From CAZRDB01 sp964598695 (lineage in GTDB: Bacteria > Armatimonadota > Zipacnadia > UBA1398): DNA of 22,765 bases. Positions 1 through 7,144 of this stretch are shown piece by piece. The stretch lies in NCBI GenBank assembly GCA_964598695.1, contig CAZRDB010000063.1, forward strand, positions 1-22,765, in the 5' to 3' direction. The position numbers and the translations under genes are program-made. Position 1 is the stretch's first letter; the number at the start of each line of letters is the position of its first letter. The notes below the pieces were generated by a model, which did no database searches, had not been told where the DNA came from, and saw only the letters and a list, made by a program, of their open reading frames with translations.

Positions 1-1
1 C

Positions 2-1081
2 GCCCACCACCTCTCGGCCGCGGGCTACGAGGTGGGTTACATCGGCAAGTGGCACCTCGCTTCGGACACGCGCATCGGGCTCGACCTCGCCGACAAGCCG
101 ATCCCGCCGGAGCGCCGCGGCGGCTGGCGCGACTACTGGCTGGCCTCCGATGTGCTGGAGTTCACCTCCCACGCCTACGATGGCCACATGTGGGGGGCCG
201 AGGGACAGAAGGTGCCCTTCGAGCCCGGGCGTTACCGCGCCGACTGCCTCGGCGCCTTCGCGACGGAGTACCTCGCGACGCGCGCGCTCGACCGCCCCTT
301 CTGCCTGATGGTCTCCTTCATCGAGCCGCACCACCAGAACGACCACAAGCACTTCGAGGGGCCGGAGGGTTCGAAGGAGCGCTACCGCGAGTACCGGGCG
401 CCGGGCGATCTCCCGCCCGGCATGGGCGACTGGGAGGCCGAGATGCCCGACTACCTCGGCTGCATCGCGAGCCTCGACGAGAACGTCGGCCGGATCCGCG
501 CCGAGCTGGAGCGGCGGGGGATTGCGGAGGACACGCTTCTCGTCTACACCTCGGACCACGGCTGCCACTTCCATACCCGCAAGGGCGAGTACAAGCGGAG
601 CTGCCACGAGGCCTCGATCCGCGTTCCGATGCTCGCGGTCGGGCCGGGCTTCGAGGGAGGCGGCACGCTCCGCCACCTCGTCGACCTGCTCGATCTCCCG
701 CCGACGCTGCTCCGCGCCGGCGGGGTGACGCCGCCCGCGACGATGCGGGGCCGGCCTCTGCAGGAGCTGACGCGGCGGAGGCCGCCCGACGATTGGCGGC
801 GCGAGGTGTTCGTCCAGATCAGCGAATCGCAGACCGGCCGGGCCCTGCGCACCGAGCGGTGGACGTACTCGGTGCGGGCGCCGGGCCAGGCGGCGGGTCC
901 CTCCTCCGACCGCTATGCGGAGGAGTTCCTGTACGACCTGCGGCACGATCCGCACCAGCTCGACAACCTGGCGAAGGCGCCGGAGTTGTCGGCCGTGCGC
1001 GCCGAGCTGGCGACCCGTCTCGTGGAGCGGATGCGGGCAGCCGGCGAGCGGGCGCCAACGATCCTCCCCGCCGAGGAGTAG
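2..1081 (+). CDS. Sulfatase (arylsulfatase family), 5'-truncated by the window edge
   Basis: Type I sulfatase (PF00884), hydrolysing sulfate esters and probably acting on sulfated glycans. The frame is open from base 2, so the start and the Cys/Ser-x-Pro-x-Arg site that carries the formylglycine lie upstream of the window; 359 residues are visible. The window opens with the family motif GYEVGYIGKWHL (conserved Lys and His of the active site). Further on come FIEPHHQNDHKHF, then YTSDHGCHFHTRKGEYK with the metal-binding Asp-His, then the usual EASIRVPML segment. The C-terminal part (YDLRHDPHQLDNLA) is the typical sulfatase end. An internal GTG at 32 is not the real start, because it falls inside the conserved GY..GKWH motif. 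It ends 9 bases before the convergent P-loop gene. The substrate cannot be read from sequence; nearby glycosidases suggest a polysaccharide. Family call is firm. Confidence 0.93.
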   Translation, partial: AHHLSAAGYEVGYIGKWHLASDTRIGLDLADKPIPPERRGGWRDYWLASDVLEFTSHAYDGHMWGAEGQKVPFEPGRYRADCLGAFATEYLATRALDRPFCLMVSFIEPHHQNDHKHFEGPEGSKERYREYRAPGDLPPGMGDWEAEMPDYLGCIASLDENVGRIRAELERRGIAEDTLLVYTSDHGCHFHTRKGEYKRSCHEASIRVPMLAVGPGFEGGGTLRHLVDLLDLPPTLLRAGGVTPPATMRGRPLQELTRRRPPDDWRREVFVQISESQTGRALRTERWTYSVRAPGQAAGPSSDRYAEEFLYDLRHDPHQLDNLAKAPELSAVRAELATRLVERMRAAGERAPTILPAEE

Positions 1082-1090
1082 GGCGGCCCC

Positions 1091-1852
1091 CTACCCGGGG
1101 GCGCACTCCCGCGCGGCGTCGACGATCGGCTGCAGGCAGACACGCCATGCCTCGGCGCCCTCGCCCTCCGCCTCGACCAACCGCACGCCGCCGTCGCTGG
1201 CGGTCGCGATCTCCCGCGCGCACGCGGCGACGAGAACGAGGCAGCGGCGGGCGCGCGCGAGTTCCTCGGCCCAGCCGGGGCCGTTGCGGGCGCGCTCCAG
1301 GCGGCTCCGGGGCTCGCGAACGGCGAGGCGGTCGGTCCAGGTCTCCTCATCGGCGCGCACGAGCACGAGCACCGTGCGGGCCGGGAGCAGTCGCGCGGTG
1401 AGCCCGGCGGCGCGCTCGAGGAACCCTTCCGGAGGCGTGGCGCGGTAGAGCAGCGACCACAGAGCCTGCACGAGGCCCTGGTCGTAGACCCGCACCCCCT
1501 GCCAGCCGCGCTCGCGGTGGCCGAGGAGGAACAACCAGCGGTAGAGGACGCGGAGGGCGTCGCTCGGGGTCTCCTGCCGCGAGCGGAGCACGAGCCCCAC
1601 GAGGGCGGCAGCGGTGACCGGATGGCGGAGCGCCGCGCCGAGTGCGAGCGGCACCTTCTGCCGGCGCCGAAGGTAGGGCGCGCCTGCGGGAGCGGGCCAC
1701 TCACAGAGCAGGTCGGTCGGGATCGCCAGCTCGCGGAGCCCTTCGGCCAGCCGTACGGCTAGGGTCGTCTTCCCGGCGGCCGGGAGTCCGACGAACTCGA
1801 CCAACAGACCTGGTACGCTCTGGCCGCTCACACCGGGAGGTTCGCTCGACAA
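1091..1852 (-). CDS. P-loop NTPase of kinase type, function unknown
   Basis: Predicted soluble P-loop protein of 253 residues. A clear Walker A motif, GLPAAGKTT, lies at about residues 22-30, preceded by the hydrophobic strand LLVEFV. A later segment, RVYDQGLVQALWSLLY, resembles the substrate-lid region of adenylate/thymidylate-kinase-like folds, and TVLVLVRADEETWTDRL looks like the strand and arginine-rich lid. The specific substrate is unknown. I chose a TTG start at 1852 because AGGGGAG sits five bases upstream and the reading begins just before the Walker strand; a GTG eight codons in (1831) is an alternative. The same frame stays open to about 2113, but that part overlaps the well-supported URO-D gene on the other strand and has no conserved sequence. 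It converges on the sulfatase and diverges from the URO-D-like gene. Confidence 0.78.
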   Translation of the reverse strand: MSSEPPGVSGQSVPGLLVEFVGLPAAGKTTLAVRLAEGLRELAIPTDLLCEWPAPAGAPYLRRRQKVPLALGAALRHPVTAAALVGLVLRSRQETPSDALRVLYRWLFLLGHRERGWQGVRVYDQGLVQALWSLLYRATPPEGFLERAAGLTARLLPARTVLVLVRADEETWTDRLAVREPRSRLERARNGPGWAEELARARRCLVLVAACAREIATASDGGVRLVEAEGEGAEAWRVCLQPIVDAARECAPG

Positions 1853-1969
1853 GGCGGCTCCCCTGCCAGTGGCGGCACGTCGCGACAGGTGCCGGCCCCC
1901 GAACGCCGAATGAGGCGAGTCGCGGGAGGCCAGCCGCCGGGGGGAGTGCGGTCGAGAGGAGTGCGAGCG

Positions 1970-3037
1970 ATGCTCGCATGGAAGCCGGAGTACGAGAAGT
2001 CGTTGGAGCGGTACGAGGCCTGGTGGGAGGGCGAGATCGTCGATCGTCCGCTCTTCTGGGTCACCGCGCCGAAGCCCGAGGGCAACGTCCCGTGGCCCGC
2101 GCAGAAGCGGCACGCGACGTTACGCGAGCGCTGGTTCGACGCCGAGTACACGATGGATTGCGCCGAGGCGTCGATGGGCCACACGGCCTACCTCGCCGAC
2201 GCGGCGCCGATCTACTGGCCGAACCTGGGGCCGGAGGTCTACTCGGCGTTCCTCGGGTGCCCGCTCGAGTACACCGAGGGCACGAGCTGGGCGGAGCCGA
2301 TCCTCGACTCGTGGGACCAGCTCGAGCAGATCCGGTTCGACCCCGCCAACGCCTACTACCGCCAGATCGCCCAGATGACCGACCTGGCAATCGAGCGCGC
2401 CCAGGGCCGCTTCATGGTCGGCTACACCGACCTCCATCCGGGTGCGGATGCCGCCTGCTCGTTCCGTGACCCACAGCGCCTGTGCATGGACCTGGTGGAT
2501 GCGCCCGATCAGGTGCGCGAGCTGCTCCGTCGCGTGCAAGAGCCGTTCGCGGGCGTGTTCGACGCCATGGCCCGGCGGCTGGAGGAGGCCGGGCATCCGG
2601 TTGCCTCGTGGGCGCCGGTCTTCGCCAAGGGCCGGATCCACATCCCGAGCAACGACTTCTCGTGCATGGTCTCACGCGAGATGATGGAGGAGTTCTTCCT
2701 CGAGATCACGCGCGAGGAGTGCCGGATGGTCGACCGGTCGATCTACCACCTCGATGGACGCGACGCGATCCAGCACCTGGACATGCTGCTCGAGATCCCC
2801 GAGCTGGACGCGATCCAGCCGGTGATCAGCGCGGGCGACACCTTCGACGAGGAGTGGATGGGCGTCTTCCGCCGCACGCGCGCGGCCGGGAAGTCGATCC
2901 AGTTCGCGTGGAACTGGGAGGCCTACTCCGCGATCATGAAGGAGCTGCCCCCCGAGGGGATGCTCTTCATCGCCGGCGCCGGCTCGGTCGAGGAGGCCGA
3001 GGCGATGGTCCGCCGCATCGAGCGGTGGGAGGGGTAA
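1970..3037 (+). CDS. Uroporphyrinogen decarboxylase-superfamily protein (methyltransferase-like clade)
   Basis: Member of the URO-D/MtaA/CmuA TIM-barrel superfamily (PF01208), 355 residues, no signal peptide. Recognisable parts are the GYTDLHPGADAACSFRDPQR segment in the middle and, near the end, IYHLDGRDAIQHLDMLLEIP followed by the AIQPVISAGDTF strand. This layout belongs to the large catabolic, non-haem clade, whose characterised relatives move methyl groups to or from corrinoid proteins. The rest of a haem pathway is absent here, so I do not call it hemE. Start: ATG 1970 has GAGAGGAG eight bases upstream; an upstream GTG at 1889 in the same frame would add a non-conserved, Arg/Gly-rich stretch. 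It sits between carbohydrate-active genes and precedes the GH106-like gene by 115 bases. A role in processing a methylated sugar or aromatic is inference only. Confidence 0.85.
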   Translation: MLAWKPEYEKSLERYEAWWEGEIVDRPLFWVTAPKPEGNVPWPAQKRHATLRERWFDAEYTMDCAEASMGHTAYLADAAPIYWPNLGPEVYSAFLGCPLEYTEGTSWAEPILDSWDQLEQIRFDPANAYYRQIAQMTDLAIERAQGRFMVGYTDLHPGADAACSFRDPQRLCMDLVDAPDQVRELLRRVQEPFAGVFDAMARRLEEAGHPVASWAPVFAKGRIHIPSNDFSCMVSREMMEEFFLEITREECRMVDRSIYHLDGRDAIQHLDMLLEIPELDAIQPVISAGDTFDEEWMGVFRRTRAAGKSIQFAWNWEAYSAIMKELPPEGMLFIAGAGSVEEAEAMVRRIERWEG

Positions 3038-3117
3038 GGGACGCGCGCGGAGCGGGAGGGCGACGGCCGGAGGCGCCGCGACCGACAGAGGCCCGCGCGG
3101 CGCAAGCGCGAACAGGA

Positions 3118-3146
3118 GGAGTGCCCTGCCCGAGGCGGGGCACTCC
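3118..3146 (+). promoter_or_regulatory. 13-bp stem-loop between a Shine-Dalgarno sequence and the GH106-like start
   Basis: The arms 3118-3130 and 3134-3146 pair over 13 positions (one G-T wobble) around a 3-base CGA loop. The hairpin begins inside an AGGAGG sequence (3114-3119) and ends six bases before ATG 3153. No T-run follows, so a classical intrinsic terminator for the URO-D-like gene is not proven. It could act as a terminator or stabiliser, or bring the Shine-Dalgarno sequence close to the start codon. Confidence 0.6.
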
Positions 3147-3152
3147 CCACGA

Positions 3153-6100
3153 ATGGAAGGCGGATCGCGCGTGCGCACTCTCGTGGCTTCGATCGCCCTG
3201 CTCGCCCTGGCGGCCGGGTTCGCCAAGGCCGCTCCCCCGAACTGGGGCGAGCGGAAGCAGATCTCCTTCGAGGAGCTGCGCGACGGCTTCAGCGAGCCGG
3301 ACCCGGTCTACGGCCCGTTCATGTTCTGGTTCTGGGACGAGCCGCTCAACGCCGAGAAGATGGCCGAGATGTCCCGCAGGATGGCCGAGCAGCGGATGAG
3401 CCCCGGCTACGCCCATGCCCGCTCGGCCGCGCCGGGGATCTCGCCCGGCAACCCGCTCCCCACCGAGCAGTTCCTCAGCCCGAGCTGGTTCGAGGCGTGG
3501 AAGCGCGCGCTGGACGCGGCGAAGGCCGCGGGGCAACCGTTCAGCTTCTGCGACGAGTACATGTGGCCCACCTACCAGCTCGCGGGCCGCATGGTGAAGG
3601 AGCATCCCGAGTTCCGCGCCGTGCAGCTCGCCTGGGAGACGTTCGACCTCGCCGGCGGCCAGACGGTCGATCTCCCTGCCTCGTTCTTCACGGTGGCGGC
3701 GCGCCGGGCCGCGGCCGTGGGGGAGGAGCAGCCGGCCACCCCGCCCCGCCTCGGTGGGTGGATCTGGCAGCAACCGGTCGTCGCGGCGCCGCACCACTGC
3801 TTCCTGCGCAAGACGTTCGATCTCCCGCCGGGCAGCGAGATCGCCCGGGCGGCGGTCCGGCTGACCGTCGACAACCGCTTCACGCTGTACGTGAACGGCC
3901 AGGAGATCGGCAGCCACGACTACTGGTACGACGTGCAGAGCTACGACGTGACGGCCGCGCTCCACGCGGGCCGGAACGTCGTGGCGGTGGACGGCGGCGG
4001 CGACGGCGGGATCGATGGCCTCTGCCTCGGCCTGCGCGTCGAGCTGACCGACGGAACCGCGCTCGAGCTGGGCTCCGACGGGAGCTGGCGGGGCGCGGCG
4101 ACGGCGGCCGAAGGCTGGGCGACGGCCGCGTTCGAGGACAGCGCGTGGGAGCGCGTCCGCGTCCTTGGCGAGCGCTCCGACGCCGCGCCGTGGCACCTTC
4201 AGGCGGGCGGCAAGCACGCGCCGGCCGAGATCGAGAGCGCCACGCTCGAGGTGATCGGGGCGGGCGAGCCCTTCGCCTGGACCGCCCCCGAGGGAGGCGC
4301 CTGGCGCGTCTACGCCTTCCGCCAGATCGTGCACGGCTCGGTGAACTACCTCGACGAGCGGGTGCCGCCCGTGTTCTTCCGCGAGGCGCTCGACCCGTAC
4401 TTCGAGCGCTTCGGCGCCGAGATGGGCAGCTCGGTCCCGGGCGTCTTCAACGACAACGAGGGCGAGTACGGGGTCAAGCTCGCCTGGTCGGACGACCTCG
4501 ACCGTACCTACCGCGAGCAGACGGGCCGGGAGATCCGAGCCTGGATGCCGCTGATGATCGACACCGACACCGAGGGCCGCTACGTGACGGCCCGCTGCGA
4601 CTGGTACAACGCGGTCGCCGAGGTCTACGCGCATGTTCTGGGCGCAGAGAGCGACTACCTCGCCGACCGTGGCCTCTACCTCACCGCCCACCTGTGGGAG
4701 GAGTCGCTCCAGTGGCAGTGCCAGTACGTCGGCGATGAGATGCGGCTGATGCGCGCCTTCTCGATGCCCGGGGTCGACGCGCTCGGCACCGGTGTGATGG
4801 AGCCGCGGAAGTTCAAGGACGAGGGCAGCGTCTGCGAGTTCGAGGGTCGCCGGTTCATGTGCGAGGCGTTCGGCGCGGGCGGCTGGGGGATGTTCACCCC
4901 GGACTTCCTCAAGCAGGGGACCAACGCCCTGTTCGCCTACGGCGTCGGCCACGTGATCCCCCACGGGACCTTCACCAACCGCAACCTCGAGAACAACTAC
5001 TGGACGCCCGACTGGTACGACCAGAACCCCATGTTCCCGTATCTCCACCACTGGGCCGACTTCGTCCGCCGCGCCTCGTACGTGAACTCCCACGGGCGGC
5101 TCGCCGCCGACGTTCTGCTCGTGCGTCCCATGGAGAGCGTCTGGGCCGGCGCACCCCCCGACCGTTTCGACCCGGCTATGGGCGGCGGGATCTTCGAGAC
5201 CGAGCGGATCTACGGGCCGGAGGTCGCGGCGATCGAGAACGCCTACGCCGACGCGATCCGCCAGCTCACCGCGCGCCGGGTTCAGTACCTCGTCACCGAC
5301 CGCCACTACCTCCGGCAGATGTCGGTTGTTGGCGACGAACTCGCGCACGGCGACCTTCGCTTCCGTACCGTGCTGATCCCGCCCTGCACCGTCATGGCCC
5401 TCGACGCGGTCGAGAAGCTCGTGGACTTCGCCCGCGCCGGGGGGCGCGTCTACGCGCTCGGCACGCTGCCGGCGGGCTCGTGGGAGAACGGCATGGGCGA
5501 CCCCGCCCTCGCGGCGCGCCTCACCGAGCTGCGGGCGCTGCCCGGCTTCCGCCAGCTCTCGCAGGGCTTCGGGGCCGCGCTCGATGCGGGCCTCCCCGGC
5601 CTGGAGCCCCACGTGCGGTTTGCGACCGGCGCGTTCCCCATGCTCGACCGGCACATCCGCGTCGACGGCCGCGACCTGGTCTGGCTCGCAAACAACACGG
5701 GCGTGCCGCAGCGCTGCACCGTGACGGTGTCGGGCGTGCGTGGCGAGGCATCGCTGTGGGATTGCGAGACCGGCGCGCAGAGCGCCGTCCGCTCGTTCGA
5801 CGTGCGCGAGGGCAGCAGCCTCGCGCTGCGCTTCGCCCCGTGGGAAGCCTACTGGCTCGTGTTCGACCCGTCCCGCCCGGCGGCACGGCCGCCTCGGGCG
5901 ACCGAGGCGCGGACCGAGATCGCCCTCGACGGCCCCTGGACCGCCCGGATCGACCCCGCCGCCCAGCCGCCGGTGCAGTTCCCGCAGGCGCCGCCCGCCG
6001 CGTTGACCGCCCCGGGTGGCACGCGGGTCGCGCTCGAGCCGTGGGACCGCTGGGGTCTCGACCGCTTCGCCGGCTACGTCGACTACACGACGACCCTCAC

Positions 6101-6362
6101 GCTCGATGAGCCCCCCGCGGGCGCGTGTACGCTCGATCTCGGCTCACTCGAGGCCTGCGCTGAGGTGTGGGTGAACGGCAAGCCGCTCGGCTCCCGGATC
6201 TGGCCGCCGTACCGGCTCGCGCTGGGCGATAGCCTCAGGGCCGGCGAGAACGAGATCCGGATCCGCGTGGGCAACCTCATCAACCCGAGCTACGGCCAGC
6301 CCCGGACCTCCGGCCTCCTCGGGCCGGTCCGCATCGAGGTCGTCGACCGGAAGGTGGAGTAG
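3153..6362 (+). CDS. Secreted glycoside hydrolase, GH106-like (putative alpha-L-rhamnosidase)
   Basis: Large exported glycosidase, 1069 residues. A signal peptide is visible at residues 8-26 (TLVASIALLALAAGFAKA). The N-terminal barrel part has the FMFWFWDEPL and FCDEYMWP motifs found in GH106-type enzymes. A jelly-roll-like module interrupts it at about residues 202-347. The catalytic half follows: FNDNEGEYG (residues 432-440, acidic candidates Asp434/Glu436/Glu438), AHLWEES (about 512-518) and FMCEAFGAGGWGMFTPDFLK (about 568-587, Glu571). A GH2-type carbohydrate-binding sandwich ends the protein (ACAEVWVNGKPLGSRIWPPY). GH106 members are alpha-L-rhamnosidases, but similarity here is by motif only and another specificity is possible. 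Start: ATG 3153 is taken; GTG 3171, just before the signal sequence, with GGAAGG/GGCGG upstream, is a good alternative. Its stop lies three bases from the convergent ThuA gene. Confidence 0.82.
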   Translation: MEGGSRVRTLVASIALLALAAGFAKAAPPNWGERKQISFEELRDGFSEPDPVYGPFMFWFWDEPLNAEKMAEMSRRMAEQRMSPGYAHARSAAPGISPGNPLPTEQFLSPSWFEAWKRALDAAKAAGQPFSFCDEYMWPTYQLAGRMVKEHPEFRAVQLAWETFDLAGGQTVDLPASFFTVAARRAAAVGEEQPATPPRLGGWIWQQPVVAAPHHCFLRKTFDLPPGSEIARAAVRLTVDNRFTLYVNGQEIGSHDYWYDVQSYDVTAALHAGRNVVAVDGGGDGGIDGLCLGLRVELTDGTALELGSDGSWRGAATAAEGWATAAFEDSAWERVRVLGERSDAAPWHLQAGGKHAPAEIESATLEVIGAGEPFAWTAPEGGAWRVYAFRQIVHGSVNYLDERVPPVFFREALDPYFERFGAEMGSSVPGVFNDNEGEYGVKLAWSDDLDRTYREQTGREIRAWMPLMIDTDTEGRYVTARCDWYNAVAEVYAHVLGAESDYLADRGLYLTAHLWEESLQWQCQYVGDEMRLMRAFSMPGVDALGTGVMEPRKFKDEGSVCEFEGRRFMCEAFGAGGWGMFTPDFLKQGTNALFAYGVGHVIPHGTFTNRNLENNYWTPDWYDQNPMFPYLHHWADFVRRASYVNSHGRLAADVLLVRPMESVWAGAPPDRFDPAMGGGIFETERIYGPEVAAIENAYADAIRQLTARRVQYLVTDRHYLRQMSVVGDELAHGDLRFRTVLIPPCTVMALDAVEKLVDFARAGGRVYALGTLPAGSWENGMGDPALAARLTELRALPGFRQLSQGFGAALDAGLPGLEPHVRFATGAFPMLDRHIRVDGRDLVWLANNTGVPQRCTVTVSGVRGEASLWDCETGAQSAVRSFDVREGSSLALRFAPWEAYWLVFDPSRPAARPPRATEARTEIALDGPWTARIDPAAQPPVQFPQAPPAALTAPGGTRVALEPWDRWGLDRFAGYVDYTTTLTLDEPPAGACTLDLGSLEACAEVWVNGKPLGSRIWPPYRLALGDSLRAGENEIRIRVGNLINPSYGQPRTSGLLGPVRIEVVDRKVE

Positions 6363-6365
6363 CGC

Positions 6366-7106
6366 CTACTCCAGCGCGCCCGCGGCCCAGAGCGCCGACC
6401 GCCGAACCAGCTCGCGGTAGGTGGGATCGGCGAACGCCTCGGGGCCGTGGCCGAGCTGGAGCCCGACGATGCGGGCTTCGCCGTAGGTCTTCCACCAGGC
6501 GATCGTGCGCGTGCTCTCCGGGTGGTCCGTCGTGAGCAGCGGGTGAGCGTCCGGTGAGATCCAGACCGACCCATAGACCTCGTCGTGGAGCGTGAACGGC
6601 TTGAGCCCTCGCGTGATCGGGTGCTCCGGGTCGGCGATCTCCACGTCGATGTCGACACCCTCGCGGTAGGTGCTCGCGGGCCGCGTCTCGCCCTCGACGG
6701 TCGCCTCCGCGAGATAGTAGTGGCCGCCGACCACCGCGTGCCATGCCGGCCACAGGTCGTAGTCGCACAGCGCGTGATGAAGCACGACCAGGCCCTTGCC
6801 ACCCTCGACCAGTGCGAGGAGGCCGGCTTGGGCCTCCTCACCGATCTCCTGCCACGAGTCGTACAGCACGATGACGTCGTACTCATCGGCGTGCTCCGGC
6901 GCCGGCAGAGCCTGTGCCTCGGGAGCCGGGTGGGCTACCTGCCGGAACTCCACGCCGTCGAGCGCCGCGAGCATCTCGCCGAAGGCGGTCTCGTCGTAGC
7001 CATGGCCCCCCGTGACGAGCAGCACACGGAGCGGGGCCTCCTCCGCCGGGGCGCTCGCGCACAGGAGGGGGAGAAGCGCGCACACTGTCCAGGCCGTGAT
7101 CCTCAT
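6366..7106 (-). CDS. Exported ThuA-like domain protein
   Basis: ThuA-family protein (PF06283, flavodoxin/class I glutamine-amidotransferase-like fold), 246 residues. A signal peptide is seen at residues 1-22 (TAWTVCALLPLLCASAPA), so it works outside the cytoplasm. Family landmarks are VLLVTGGHGYDETAF at the N-terminus, GKGLVVLHHALCDYDLWPAW in the middle, and HPITRGLKPFTLHDEVYGSV and VGLQLGHGPEAF towards the end. ThuA was named from trehalose utilisation, but secreted homologues occur widely beside glycoside hydrolases in polysaccharide-degrading bacteria and their reaction is not established. GGGGTGAG lies just upstream of ATG 7106. It follows the esterase gene on the same strand by 38 bases with a small hairpin between them, so the two probably form an operon. 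It is convergent with the GH106-like gene. Confidence 0.88.
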   Translation of the reverse strand: MRITAWTVCALLPLLCASAPAEEAPLRVLLVTGGHGYDETAFGEMLAALDGVEFRQVAHPAPEAQALPAPEHADEYDVIVLYDSWQEIGEEAQAGLLALVEGGKGLVVLHHALCDYDLWPAWHAVVGGHYYLAEATVEGETRPASTYREGVDIDVEIADPEHPITRGLKPFTLHDEVYGSVWISPDAHPLLTTDHPESTRTIAWWKTYGEARIVGLQLGHGPEAFADPTYRELVRRSALWAAGALE

Positions 7107-7120
7107 GGCTCACCCCGTCC

Positions 7121-7141
7121 GCTCCGGCCAAGCGCCGGAGC
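7121..7141 (-). other. Intercistronic 8-bp hairpin between esterase and ThuA genes
   Basis: A perfect inverted repeat (GCTCCGGC / GCCGGAGC) with a 5-base loop lies three bases after the esterase stop codon and 14 bases before the ThuA start. No T-run follows it in either direction. It may partly terminate or stabilise the esterase transcript. Confidence 0.45.
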
Positions 7142-7144
7142 TTG

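Noticed and set aside
2967..5654. 895-codon open frame on the minus strand opposite the GH106-like gene
   Set aside because: It is the antisense shadow of a high-GC gene: rich in Arg, Glu, Val and His with no domain, while the plus strand has a signal peptide and family motifs.
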